The notes beneath the pieces were generated by a model. It ran no database searches and was not told where the DNA came from. It saw nothing but the letters and a program-made list of their open reading frames with translations. Below, one piece after another: positions 8,463-19,293 of a DNA stretch of 64,000 nucleotides (the first letter of the stretch is position 1; the number at the start of each line of letters is the position of its first letter). Where the stretch lies: positions 62,001-126,000 of the forward strand of contig NZ_FONV01000017.1 in assembly GCF_900113015.1 (NCBI RefSeq). Direction: 5' to 3'. Source of the DNA: Actinoplanes philippinensis (GTDB taxonomy: Bacteria; Actinomycetota; Actinomycetes; Mycobacteriales; Micromonosporaceae). The position numbers were made by a program, and so were the translations under genes.

Positions 8463-9662
8463 CTAACCGGCAGCCCGGCGCAAGCGGGCCTCGATCCGAT
8501 CCCGCGCCGGCGGCGGGGTCAACTTCGTGAACTTCTCCAGGAGATCCCGGGCCTCGCCGGTCACTCCCGCCGGGATCTGCACGTCCACGGTGACGATCAG
8601 GTCGCCGGCCTGGCCCTCCTTGCGAACCACGCCCTTGCCGCGGGCCCGCAGTTTCCGGCCGCCCGGCGTGCCCGGTGGCACCCGCAGGGTGACCGGACCG
8701 TCCAGGGTGGGCACCTTCAGGTCGGCGCCCAGCACCGCCTCGGCGAAACTGATCGGAACCGTGAGCGTCAGGTCGTCGCCGCTGCGCCCGAACAGGTCGT
8801 CGGGCCGCACCTTGACCTGCACATACAGGTCGCCGGCCGGGCCACCGCGGTCACCCGGCTCGCCCCGGCCGCTGAGCCGGATCCGCTGGCCGTCGGCCAC
8901 CCCCGCCGGGAACCGGACGTTGATCGTGCGGGTCTTGGTGACCCCGCCACTGCCCCGGCACTCCGGGCACTTCTCGTCCACGATGCTGCCCGAGCCCTGA
9001 CAGTCACGGCACGGCTCGGAGAAGCTGAACGAACCCTGGTTGCTGGAGATCAGGCCGGTGCCGTGGCACTTCGGACAGGACCGGGGAGTGGTGCCCGGCT
9101 TGGCGCCGCTGCCGTGGCAGGTGTCGCAGGCCCCGGGCGTACGCAAGGTCAACGGCAGCGTCGTGCCCCGAACCGCCTGGGCGAAGTCGAGGGTCACCTC
9201 GGTCTCCACGTCACGCCCGCGCTGCGGACCACGCCGTGCCGCCGCCGGACCCGCGCCCGGCTGCCCGCCGGAGAAGATCGAGCTGAAGATGTCGGAGAAA
9301 CCGCTGCCCCCGAACCGCCGGTCGGCGCCCGGCCCACCGGCGCCGCCGGAGAAGCCGCCGAACAGGTCGGACGGGTCGAACTGGGTGCCGCCGCCGCCCC
9401 GCGCCCCACGCCGGAACGCGCCCGAGCCGAACAGCGAGCGCATCTCGTCGTACTCTTTGCGCTTCTTGTCGTCGGCGAGTACGTCGTACGCCTCGGAAGC
9501 GGCCTTGAACTTCTCCTCCGCCTCCTTGTTGTCCGGATTGCGGTCGGGGTGCAGATCGCGGGCGAGTTTCCGGTACGCCTTCTTGATCTCGTCGGGGGAG
9601 GCGGACCGGTTCACGCCGAGCACGGCGTAGAAGTCCTTCTCGAGCCAGTCCTTCGAGCTCAT
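8463..9662 (-). CDS. dnaJ: Co-chaperone DnaJ
   Basis: 399 residues. The J domain (about 9-74) contains the catalytic HPD at 38-40. A Gly/Phe-rich linker follows, then the zinc region with four repeats CDTCHGSG, CPKCHGTG, CRDCQGSG and CPECRGSG, then the C-terminal substrate-binding domains. It stimulates DnaK ATPase and delivers substrate. It lies 21 bases before hspR and 73 bases after grpE in the same operon. Confidence 0.97.
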   Translation of the reverse strand: MSSKDWLEKDFYAVLGVNRSASPDEIKKAYRKLARDLHPDRNPDNKEAEEKFKAASEAYDVLADDKKRKEYDEMRSLFGSGAFRRGARGGGGTQFDPSDLFGGFSGGAGGPGADRRFGGSGFSDIFSSIFSGGQPGAGPAAARRGPQRGRDVETEVTLDFAQAVRGTTLPLTLRTPGACDTCHGSGAKPGTTPRSCPKCHGTGLISSNQGSFSFSEPCRDCQGSGSIVDEKCPECRGSGGVTKTRTINVRFPAGVADGQRIRLSGRGEPGDRGGPAGDLYVQVKVRPDDLFGRSGDDLTLTVPISFAEAVLGADLKVPTLDGPVTLRVPPGTPGGRKLRARGKGVVRKEGQAGDLIVTVDVQIPAGVTGEARDLLEKFTKLTPPPARDRIEARLRRAAG

Positions 9663-9735
9663 TCAGTCCACCTCCTCGACTTTTCGGCGACGTCCCGCCC
9701 ACCGGAGACCGGCGGGCGGGACACAGTCACTGATT

Positions 9736-10367
9736 TCACTCCGGATCGGCGACGGCGACCAGAGCCGGGCGCAGCAGCCGCTCGCCCAGTGTGTAACCCC
9801 GGCGCATCACCTCGACGCAGGTCGGCTCGTCGACGTCCGCGGACGTCTGGTGCGCGACCGCCTCGTGCCGGTTCGGGTCGAAGGGGTCGCCCTTCTCCCC
9901 GAAGGCCACCAGGCCGAGCTTGCCGGTCACCGCGGTGAGCTGCTCCGCCACCGAGGCGAACGGCCCGACCAGGTCACCGTGCTCACGGGCCCGGTCGATG
10001 TCGTCCAGGACCGGAAGCAGGTCGGTGAGGACCTTGCCGGTGGTCTGCTCGGCCGCGGCGCCCCGGTCACGGTCGACCCGCTTGCGGTAGTTGGCGTACT
10101 CCGCCGACACCCGCTGCAGGTCGTGGGTCCGCTCCTCCAGCTCGCCGCGCAACGCCTCCAGCTCGGCGCCGAGACCGGGCTTGGCCGCCTCCTCGGCGGC
10201 CGGCGCCACGTCCTCGTCCTCCTCGCGGGCGCGGTGGGCGCCGGCCGGCTTCGGCGACTTCTTCTTCGCCGGCTCCTCAGCGGAGGTCGCCTCGGCCGCC
10301 GAGTCGACCTCGTCCTGGATGACGTCCCGCTCGGCCGCCGGACCGTCGATCTCGTCGTCCTTGGCAC

Positions 10368-10371
<4 letters not shown>
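9736..10371 (-). CDS. grpE: Nucleotide exchange factor GrpE
   Basis: 211 residues. The first 70 are acidic and low complexity, then a long coiled coil (LRGELEERTHDLQRVSAEYANYRKR) and the C-terminal beta domain with VMRRGYTLGERLLRPALVAV. It releases ADP from DnaK. The GTG start at 10371 overlaps the dnaK stop by four bases (GTGA), so translational coupling is likely. Confidence 0.97.
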
Positions 10372-12218
<1,847 letters not shown>

Positions 12219-12258
12219 GGTGTTCCTCGCTTTTCACAGCTTGGGTTCGCGTACGAAG

Positions 12259-12279
12259 GTTGAGTGGAACAGACTCAAT
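12259..12279 (-). promoter_or_regulatory. HAIR operator 1 at the dnaK promoter
   Basis: GTTGAGT-N7-ACTCAAT matches HAIR except at the two outermost bases. On the minus strand its upstream edge overlaps a CATCAT hexamer (12278-12283) that is 16 bases from a TTGACG (12300-12305). Repressor bound here would block the promoter. Confidence 0.85.
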
Positions 12280-12305
12280 GATGCCACGGCGACGCACATC
12301 GTCAA
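12278..12305 (-). promoter_or_regulatory. dnaK: Probable sigma-A-type dnaK promoter
   Basis: On the minus strand, TTGACG (12300-12305) and CATCAT (12278-12283) are separated by 16 bases, about 60 bases before the dnaK start and between the two HAIR sites. Confidence 0.55.
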
Positions 12306-12311
12306 ATCGAA

Positions 12312-12332
12312 GTTGAGCCCCTCGGGCGCAAG
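12312..12332 (-). promoter_or_regulatory. Second, weaker HAIR-like site upstream of dnaK
   Basis: GTTGAGC-N7-GCGCAAG keeps the HAIR spacing and 10 of 14 arm positions. It is 53 bases (about five helical turns) from the first site, which would place two repressors on the same DNA face. Confidence 0.6.
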
Positions 12333-12506
12333 CCGGTGACACCAGGAGCACCGGCACATACCTGTCAGGTCACGGCATACCGGGACCCTGTTGTCCTGGA
12401 TGCATCGATCGTGCACGCTTTACCGGTGACGACGCACGGAGACGCGGTCGGTCCGTCGGCCCTGTCCGCCGTCCCCGCCCAGCCCAGTGAGAAGGACCAG
12501 GTCAGC

Positions 12507-14309
12507 GTGGCCACAGGTGGCCCACCAGAGCGTACGGGGGCGAGCCCGATCCGTCCGGAAAACCACGGAAACCGCCCTGAACCGGTCGAAGCCCCTCCGG
12601 CGGTCGGCCGATTGGCGACGGCCCTGAGCCGCTTACGGGCGGCGCTCGGCGCGGTCTCGTACCCCCTGGTTCTTCCCTCCGCGGAGGAGGCACGGCGAGT
12701 CGGCTCGGCCCTGACCGCCCAGCTCGACGACTATCTGCTCCCCCGGCTGGCCCGCCTCGACGCCCCGCTCCTGGTGGTCGTCGGCGGGTCCACCGGCGCG
12801 GGCAAGTCGACGCTGGTCAACAGCCTGGTCCAGGCGCCGGTGAGCACGGCCGGCGTGCTGCGGCCGACCACCAGATCGCCGGTGCTGGTTACCCACCCCG
12901 ACGACGTGCAGTGGTTCGGGCGCGGCGGGTTGCTGCCCGGCCTGACCCGTACCGGGCAGCCCAGCACCGCGCACGACGCCCTGCAGGTGGTGGCCACCCC
13001 GACGATCGGTCCCGGACTGGCCCTGCTGGACGCACCGGACGTCGACTCGGTGGTGGACGAGAACCGGAAGCTCGCGGCCCAGCTGCTGGCCGCCGCCGAT
13101 CTGTGGCTCTTCGTCACCACCGCCGCCCGGTACGCCGACGCCGTCCCGTGGGAGCTGCTCACCACGGCACGCCTGCGCGGCACGGTGATCGCCCTGGTCC
13201 TGGACCGGGTGCCGGTCGACGCGGCCGCCGAGATCGCCGCGCACCTGGGCGAGATGCTGACCGCCAACGACCTCGGCTCGGCGCCGCTCTTCGTCCTGCC
13301 CGAGACCGAATTGGATCAGCGCGGCCTGCTCCCGGACGCGGCGATCGGCCCGATGCGGATCTGGTTCGCCCAGCTGGCACACGACGCCGGCGCCCGCGGC
13401 ACGGTGGTCCGGCAAACCCTGGACGGTGCGCTCGGCGCCCTGACCCCCGCGCTCAACGGGCTCGCCGAGGCCGCCGACGAGCAGGTCCGGACCGCACACG
13501 CGCTGGACGAGCGGGTCGAGTCGGCCTACCGCAACGCTCACCACGTCATCGAGGAGGGCCTGCGCGACGGCCGGCTGCTCCGGGGCGAGGTGCTGGCCCG
13601 CTGGCAGGAGTACGTGGGGACCGGCGATCTGGTCCGCAATCTGGAGTCCCGGGTCGGCCACCTGCGTGACCGGCTGTTCGCGGCGCTCAGCGGCCGGACC
13701 ACCCCGGCGCAGAACCTGCGGGTGGCGCTCGAGTCCCAGCTGGTCACCCTGTTGCGGGGAGTGGCGACGGACGCGGCCGAGCAGGCGTACGCCGCCTGGC
13801 AGGCCCACCCGGCCGGCGCCGCCCTGCTCGCGCCGAACCTGCAGCACGCCTCCGCCGACCTGCCGGAACGCGCCGACCGCCTGATCCGCGACTGGCAGCA
13901 GTGGGTGCTCGAACTGGTCCGCACCGAGGCGTCGGACAAGCGCGCCGTGGCCCGGGGCGCCGCCTACGCGGTGAACGGGGCCGGGCTCGCCGTCATGATC
14001 GCGGTCTTCACCGCCACCGCTTTCATCCCGACCGGGCTGGAGGTGGCAGCCGGGGCCGGCAGCGCGGTCGCCGCCCAGAAGGTGCTCGAAGCCGTCTTCG
14101 GCGACCAGGCCATCCGCAACCTCGCCGGCCGGGCCCGGACCGAACTGCTCGACCGGGTGGAGAAACTGCTCGCCGCCGAGGCCGCCCGTTTCACCGAGCG
14201 GACCTCGACGGCACGCCTCGAAACGACGCATGGCACGCTTCTGCGCCAGACCGCCGCCGAGGTGGAGAACGCCAGGAAGGAATTCGCTTTGACCGGGTCC
14301 GGGTCATGA
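12507..14309 (+). CDS. Dynamin-like GTPase, first of a pair (DynA candidate)
   Basis: About 600 residues. The P-loop GGSTGAGKST lies at 93-102, a G3-like DAPDVDS follows, and the helical second half has one hydrophobic hairpin (about 490-535, from GAGLAVMIAVFTATAF). GTG 12507 is preferred because GAAGGA lies ten bases upstream; GTG 12426 is possible but has no ribosome-binding site. The stop overlaps the start of a second, related GTPase by four bases. In Streptomyces an overlapping pair, DynA and DynB, stabilises FtsZ rings during sporulation septation. Equivalence is inferred from architecture and pairing. A TTA leucine codon, rare at this GC, is at 12633-12635. Confidence 0.85.
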   Translation: MATGGPPERTGASPIRPENHGNRPEPVEAPPAVGRLATALSRLRAALGAVSYPLVLPSAEEARRVGSALTAQLDDYLLPRLARLDAPLLVVVGGSTGAGKSTLVNSLVQAPVSTAGVLRPTTRSPVLVTHPDDVQWFGRGGLLPGLTRTGQPSTAHDALQVVATPTIGPGLALLDAPDVDSVVDENRKLAAQLLAAADLWLFVTTAARYADAVPWELLTTARLRGTVIALVLDRVPVDAAAEIAAHLGEMLTANDLGSAPLFVLPETELDQRGLLPDAAIGPMRIWFAQLAHDAGARGTVVRQTLDGALGALTPALNGLAEAADEQVRTAHALDERVESAYRNAHHVIEEGLRDGRLLRGEVLARWQEYVGTGDLVRNLESRVGHLRDRLFAALSGRTTPAQNLRVALESQLVTLLRGVATDAAEQAYAAWQAHPAGAALLAPNLQHASADLPERADRLIRDWQQWVLELVRTEASDKRAVARGAAYAVNGAGLAVMIAVFTATAFIPTGLEVAAGAGSAVAAQKVLEAVFGDQAIRNLAGRARTELLDRVEKLLAAEAARFTERTSTARLETTHGTLLRQTAAEVENARKEFALTGSGS

Positions 14310-15970
14310 ACTTGGTACAGAAGACGCGCGACGAGTCCGTCGACGCGGAGTCGCTGGCCCGGCGGCTGGAGGCGCTGGCCCGATTCCTGCGGGTCGCCGA
14401 CCCGTACCTGCCGGACGGTGAGCTGGTGGCCGCGCACACGCTGGTCGAACGGGCCAGCGGCCGGCTCACCCTCTCTCTGGAGCACACCGTGGTGGCGCTC
14501 GCCGGCAGCACCGGCAGCGGCAAGTCCAGCCTGTTCAACGCGCTGGCCCGGTTCAAGCTGTCGCCGGTCGGGGTGCGACGGCCGACCACCGGCACCGCGC
14601 ACGCCGTGGTCTGGGGCCCGCTGGAGCCGGCGAACCGGCTGCTCGACTGGATCGGGGTGCTGCCCCGGCAGCGGTTCGTCCGGGAGAGCGCTCTGGACGG
14701 CGACGACGAGGCCACCCTGCGCGGGCTGATCCTGCTCGACCTGCCCGACTTCGACTCGATCGAGCGCGCGCACCAGCTCGAGGTGGACCGGCTGCTCGGC
14801 CTGGTCGACCAGATCGTCTGGGTGGTCGACCCGCAGAAGTACGGCGACCGCGTCCTGCACCGTGCCTACCTGTCCCAGTTCAGCACGCACGCCGGCGTCA
14901 CCATCGTGGTCCTCAACCAGGCCGACCGGCTCACCCCCGGCGACACCGAGGTGGTCCGCAACGACCTGGTCCGGCTCCTCGAAGAGGACGGGCTCACCGG
15001 CGCCCCGGTGATCGCCACCTCGGCCAAGCAGCCGGGCATGCTCAGCGACCTGCGGTCGGCGCTGGAGTCCACGGTCGCCAACCGGCAGGCCGCGCTGCGC
15101 CGGCTCGCCGCCGACCTGGACGTGGTCGGTGACGAGCTGGGCGCCATGATCGGGCCGCCGGCCGCCGAGGACGAGGTGGACCGGGCGACAGTGCGGCAGC
15201 TGAGCGACGCGCTCGCCGACTCGGCCGGGGTGCCGGCTGTGGCCGACTCCACCGCTGCGGCGTACCGCCATCGGGCCGCGGCGGCGACCGGCTGGCCGCT
15301 GGTTCGGGGACTGCGTCGGCTGCGGCCGGATCCCCTGCGCAAGCTGCATCTCGCCGAGCCGGTCAAGACGGACTCGGTGTCGACGGATGTCGTACCGCGT
15401 ACCTCCGTGCCGGAGGCCGACGCCGCGCAGAAGTCGGCGGTGAGCCTGACCGTCCGCGCGGTCGCGGCCCGCGCGGCGGCGCCGTTGCCCGAGGTGTGGT
15501 CGCCGGCGCTGAACAGCGCGGCCCGTTCCAAGGCGGCCGACCTGCCGGACGCGCTGGACCGGGCGGTGGCCCAGACCGACCTCGGCCTGGAGAAGCCACC
15601 GGCCTGGTGGCGGGGCGTCGGCATCCTCCAGTGGGTGCTGCTGGCGACCGCGACGGCCGGCCTCAGCTGGCTGATCCTGGGGTACGCGCTGGTCGCCCTC
15701 GGCCTGCCCGAGGTCGACGGCCCGACCGTCGGCGTCGTCCCGCTGCCCACGCTGCTGCTGCTCAGCGGCCTGGTCGGCGGTCTGCTGCTGTGGCTGCTGC
15801 TGAAGCCGGTCATCGAGGCGGGTGCACGTCGAGCCCGGCGCCGGGCCGAGCTGCGGCTGCGGGCCGCGGTCACCGAGGTGGGCCGGGGGTACGTGGTGGC
15901 GCCGGTGCGTGAGGTCCTGAACGCCTACGCCCAGGCACGGGAAGCCCTCAGCATCGTCCGAGCGGAGTAG
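14306..15970 (+). CDS. Membrane-anchored dynamin-like GTPase, second of the pair (DynB / YfjP type)
   Basis: 554 residues. G1 GSTGSGKSS at 67-75, G3 DLPDFDS, G4 NQADRL. Near residues 430-510 two transmembrane helices flank a short loop, followed by a basic amphipathic tail RARRRAELRLRAAVTEV. Two-TM architecture is typical of the DynB/YfjP partner. ATG 14306 sits in an ATGA overlap with the preceding gene, so the two are translationally coupled and probably form a heteromeric membrane-remodelling complex. Confidence 0.87.
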   Translation: MNLVQKTRDESVDAESLARRLEALARFLRVADPYLPDGELVAAHTLVERASGRLTLSLEHTVVALAGSTGSGKSSLFNALARFKLSPVGVRRPTTGTAHAVVWGPLEPANRLLDWIGVLPRQRFVRESALDGDDEATLRGLILLDLPDFDSIERAHQLEVDRLLGLVDQIVWVVDPQKYGDRVLHRAYLSQFSTHAGVTIVVLNQADRLTPGDTEVVRNDLVRLLEEDGLTGAPVIATSAKQPGMLSDLRSALESTVANRQAALRRLAADLDVVGDELGAMIGPPAAEDEVDRATVRQLSDALADSAGVPAVADSTAAAYRHRAAAATGWPLVRGLRRLRPDPLRKLHLAEPVKTDSVSTDVVPRTSVPEADAAQKSAVSLTVRAVAARAAAPLPEVWSPALNSAARSKAADLPDALDRAVAQTDLGLEKPPAWWRGVGILQWVLLATATAGLSWLILGYALVALGLPEVDGPTVGVVPLPTLLLLSGLVGGLLLWLLLKPVIEAGARRARRRAELRLRAAVTEVGRGYVVAPVREVLNAYAQAREALSIVRAE

Positions 15971-16002
15971 TCCGGTGGGTGCCGCGGGCGTAGGCTCGCG
16001 GC

Positions 16003-17205
16003 ATGCCCGCACCCCGGACGGTCTACGACGCCGTGCTGCAAGCAGCCCGTGACGTCAACAAACTGGGCTGCGCGCTCGATGCCGAGATGCTCGGCACCGC
16101 TCTGCTCGGCAGCGTCTACGCGGTCGCGGCCGACGATCGGGCCGCAGCCGTCCGCGACTTCGTGGGCCGGTTCCTGACCGCCACCGTCGACCCGGACACC
16201 CCCGCCACCGCGACGATCCGCGAGGTCTTCGCCACCCTGGTGCCCGACGCCGACGGCGCGGCCGAGGTCGGCCACGCCACGCAGGCGCCGTCGTGGGCCA
16301 CGCAGCTCGGCCGGGTCCGGCCCACCGGTTGCTGGGCCTACGGTGATGTGTATGGCGACCAGACCTCCTACCTGGTCACCTTCGCCTACGAGGACAGTTC
16401 CGACGGCGGGCCGGAGCACGCCGTGGTGGCCCTCGTCGACCACAACATCGGCATCACCAAGGACGTCTTCGTGGCGACCTCGGCGACGCCCCTGCTCGCC
16501 CAGGTGCGGGAGATCTGCGACGCCGACGAGCTGACCTGGTTCCGCAGCGAGGACCCCGGCCGGCTGCGCGACGAGGTGGGCCGTCACCTGCAGGTCACCG
16601 ACGAGCTGAGCGACCTGCCGTCGGACGGGTCACTGGCCACCGACCGGGCGCTCGCCTCGGCCCGGCTGGCCCTGCTGCCGGCCGTGACGACGCCGCCGCT
16701 CACCGAGCCGGCTGGCCCGACCGGTAACGACCTGGTCCGTGACTTCCTGGCCTCGCCCGAGGCGGCCCGCTACGAGTTGCCGGCCGGCGCCGGGGCCGCC
16801 GCCGACGTCGCGTCCATGGATTTCTGCCTCAGCCTGGTGCTCGACCACGCCGCGAGCCTGCCCGGCGGTGACCCGTTGCGCTGGAGCCCCGCGGTGGCCG
16901 GGCTGTTCCTGCTCGACTGGGTGCACCGGCGGGCCGTGCTGGACCTCGACGACGCCGCCATGATGCCCCGCGTGGTCCGGGCCTGGTCGGCGTATTCGAC
17001 GGGCCGGCGCAACCTGCCGGCGGCCGCGGTCCGGGAGACCGAGGAGGCGCTCGAGGAGCTGATCCCGGAGTTCGCCCGGCTCTACACGACCGGCGAGCGG
17101 CGCAGCCCGGCGACCGCGGCGGTGGCGCAGCTCATCTCCGAGGGCGTCGACCCGAGCGACACCGCCGCCATCGACGCCTGGCTGGAAGCCAACCGAGACG
17201 ACTGA
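16003..17205 (+). CDS. Conserved hypothetical protein, 400 aa
   Basis: A soluble, acidic protein with no signal peptide or membrane helix. I see no enzyme motif; a mostly alpha-helical C-terminal half (residues 240-400) includes FLLDWVHRRAVLDLDDAAMMPRVVRAW. It begins 32 bases after the GTPase pair and may share their transcript, but a TAGGCT hexamer at 15991-15996, six bases before the ATG, also fits a leaderless promoter. Linkage to the dynamin pair is the only hint of function. Confidence 0.8.
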   Translation: MPAPRTVYDAVLQAARDVNKLGCALDAEMLGTALLGSVYAVAADDRAAAVRDFVGRFLTATVDPDTPATATIREVFATLVPDADGAAEVGHATQAPSWATQLGRVRPTGCWAYGDVYGDQTSYLVTFAYEDSSDGGPEHAVVALVDHNIGITKDVFVATSATPLLAQVREICDADELTWFRSEDPGRLRDEVGRHLQVTDELSDLPSDGSLATDRALASARLALLPAVTTPPLTEPAGPTGNDLVRDFLASPEAARYELPAGAGAAADVASMDFCLSLVLDHAASLPGGDPLRWSPAVAGLFLLDWVHRRAVLDLDDAAMMPRVVRAWSAYSTGRRNLPAAAVRETEEALEELIPEFARLYTTGERRSPATAAVAQLISEGVDPSDTAAIDAWLEANRDD

Positions 17206-17251
17206 CCCCACCCGCCGCTGACGACCACCCCGTCGTTCCGGTATGGCTCTC

Positions 17252-17280
17252 CCGGTGTCTCAGCCGTCGTGAGACACCGG
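17252..17280. terminator. Bidirectional terminator
   Basis: A perfect 11-bp stem, 17252-17262 with 17270-17280, has a seven-base loop. It lies between convergent genes ending at 17205 and 17298. Confidence 0.8.
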
Positions 17281-17297
17281 TGACGGTCGTACCGGGG

Positions 17298-17561
17298 TCA
17301 GCGGCGGTTGATGTAGTGGGCGTCGGGGTTGGGGTCGGCGTGGTGGCGGCCCACTCGGGTGCTGCGGTCGTAGGAGGCGGCTCGCTCGTCCGGGTAGTTG
17401 GTGTGCTCGGCTCGGTGCATGCCTCGGTAGGGGCGGTTCGAGAGCCGGCTCTCCTCCGAGTTCGCGTCGGTGAGCAGGCGACGGACCATGTTGAGGTTGC
17501 CGTCGGTGTGGCTCTGCTCGAGGATCCGGGACGGACGGATGTTGTACGGGCGCTCGGCCAC
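17298..17561 (-). CDS. Possible internally initiated 87-aa product in frame with the long membrane protein
   Basis: GTG 17561 has GGAGG six bases upstream and would give a protein beginning VAERPYNIRPSRILEQSH. It is in frame with the larger gene and shares its stop. Its composition changes sharply from the Pro-rich region upstream and looks like an independent small folded protein. Either the long frame is a fusion or both forms are made. Which is right cannot be decided from sequence. Confidence 0.4.
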   Translation of the reverse strand: MAERPYNIRPSRILEQSHTDGNLNMVRRLLTDANSEESRLSNRPYRGMHRAEHTNYPDERAASYDRSTRVGRHHADPNPDAHYINRR

Positions 17562-18776
17562 TGCAGACCTCCGGCTGTGTCGGGACCGATCCGCGGACCG
17601 GCGATCGTGAACGGTGGAGCGGTCGTGCCGGGGCGGATCTCCGGACGCGCGCTGGGCGGCGCGGCCGGAATGCCACCGGCTGGAGCGTTCATGCGCGGGG
17701 GTGGCCTTCTCACAGACAGGTTTCCCCGGTTCATCCGGTTTATGCGGTTCATCAGAGTTACCGGAATTATCGCGATCATTGTCAGTCGGTGAACGCGATT
17801 CATCAGGAATGTCCGGAAGATCAGGCACGGTGGGAAAGTCGGTGGGCAGGACCGGCTCCGGAAGCGCGTCCTCCTCCGGGACGAGCGGGAGATCCGGCAC
17901 CTGCGGAATCGGACTCCGCCTCGGCGGATGTGGACCCCGCGACGCATGCGGCACATCTCGTCCCGTATTCGGTACGTCTCGTCCCGCATGCGGCGGCGCG
18001 TCCTGCGGTATCCCCCGCCGGGCACGTGGCCGGTCATCCGGCTGACCGCCGGCACCGGCCGTGACATGCGGAGGCTCTACGGCATCACGCCTGGCGGACA
18101 CCCGCGCCGGCGGCGAAGAGGGTCGGGGAGAGGCGTCAACCGGACGCGAGGAAGCACCGGCCCGATGCGCGGAGTCACCGGTCGAACCCGAAGACGCGCC
18201 GGGCCGATCCGGAGAAGCGCCGCCGGGCCGATTGGCAGAGGCGCCGGGCCGGGCCGGAGACGTGCCGGTCGACCCGGGGGACCCACTGGGCCGGCGCGGA
18301 GAGATGCGGGCCGGGCGGGGAGAGGCGGCGTCGGCGGGGCCCGGGGAGGTGGAGGGTGCGGGGCCGCCGGTTTGCGGGGGCTGGATCGGGCCGGCCATGG
18401 CGCTCGGGGTGGTGACGGCGCTCGGGGAGGAGGGCGGCAGCGGGCTTTCGCCGTACCCCTGAGTGGTCTTGATCGGTGGGGACGGCGTGCCGGGAGCCGG
18501 CGGAAGCGGTGCCGGACGCACCGGTCCGGTCTCGGGTGGCGGCAGGAACGGCACGTCCATGGCGCCGGGCCGATCGTCTCCGGTGATCTCGCTGGACCCG
18601 GTGGTGAGGATGGCGAGGGTGGGCAGCGAGGCGAGGCCGACGAGCATCGCCACGACGAGCACGTAGCGCCGGGTCGGGCCGGAGAAGCCCAGGTCTTCGC
18701 GGTACACCCCGTTGAGTCGCTTGCGCAGCACTTTGAGGGGCCGCGCGAAGTCGTCGTCTCCGGGCAGGTGCGGCAC
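17298..18776 (-). CDS. Single-pass membrane protein with long Pro/Arg/Ser-rich disordered region
   Basis: 492 residues from GTG 18776, chosen because GGAGGAG lies six bases upstream; an upstream TTG (18797) would add seven residues. A 35-residue basic cytoplasmic N-terminus precedes one TM segment (YVLVVAMLVGLASLPTLAILTT). Then come about 320 residues of low-complexity Pro/Ser/Arg sequence with RPGASxxRPGGAS-like repeats. The last 87 residues differ in composition (Asn, His, Tyr, Arg) and look conserved. They could be a separate product because a well-formed ribosome-binding site and GTG occur inside the frame at 17561. Function unknown. Confidence 0.65.
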   Translation of the reverse strand: MPHLPGDDDFARPLKVLRKRLNGVYREDLGFSGPTRRYVLVVAMLVGLASLPTLAILTTGSSEITGDDRPGAMDVPFLPPPETGPVRPAPLPPAPGTPSPPIKTTQGYGESPLPPSSPSAVTTPSAMAGPIQPPQTGGPAPSTSPGPADAASPRPARISPRRPSGSPGSTGTSPARPGASANRPGGASPDRPGASSGSTGDSAHRAGASSRPVDASPRPSSPPARVSARRDAVEPPHVTAGAGGQPDDRPRARRGIPQDAPPHAGRDVPNTGRDVPHASRGPHPPRRSPIPQVPDLPLVPEEDALPEPVLPTDFPTVPDLPDIPDESRSPTDNDRDNSGNSDEPHKPDEPGKPVCEKATPAHERSSRWHSGRAAQRASGDPPRHDRSTVHDRRSADRSRHSRRSAVAERPYNIRPSRILEQSHTDGNLNMVRRLLTDANSEESRLSNRPYRGMHRAEHTNYPDERAASYDRSTRVGRHHADPNPDAHYINRR

Positions 18777-19293
18777 GCGAAGCTCCTCCAGACGCAAATC
18801 GAACGACAGACCGGACCGAACAGCGGCCGGACCGAGTGGGGACGGGCCGGGCGACGGACGGGCCGGACGACGAGCGGATCGATGGGCAGATGGAATCCGA
18901 ACGCCGGACGGGACCGGAACGAAAAGATCAACTTGGATCCGTTCCGGTCATTGGGGATGAACGACGGCACGGACGGGAAGGAGCGGCATGAAAGGGGTAT
19001 TAGTACCGAAGTGACTAGACAAAACCGTATAAAAAAGACAAATGCCCAGGCAAGAAATCTGGATTCGTGATCCACGCAGCCTGTAACGGTGGTCACTCTC
19101 TCTGTCAGGATGGGGACGACGGCACTGTCGCTGTCGCCATCCGCCGACAAGCGGGGCCGCGGCGGCCGTCCCGGCTGTGAGCCGGTGTTCGCCGCGCGGC
19201 AACCCACACCCGGGCCAGGCGCGGCACCCGAGAGGTTCAGCCGCGTGGCCGGGAGACACCCGCCGCGGGCGCACGAGACAACAGGAGACACGG
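18777..19293. other. 517-bp divergent intergenic region with an A/T-rich island
   Basis: No supported gene. The stretch 18985-19070 is strikingly A/T-rich for this genome, with AAAAGATC-like and TATAAAAAAG runs. It presumably holds the promoters of the divergent membrane-protein gene and the keto-acid dehydrogenase operon. I could not fix a -35/-10 pair with confidence. Confidence 0.5.

Noticed and set aside
7671..9938. 755-residue frame opposite hspR and dnaJ
   Set aside because: Overlaps two unmistakable genes and has shadow composition.
13964..16012. 682-residue frame opposite the dynamin-like GTPases
   Set aside because: Overlaps both P-loop genes; Gln/Arg/Asp-rich shadow.
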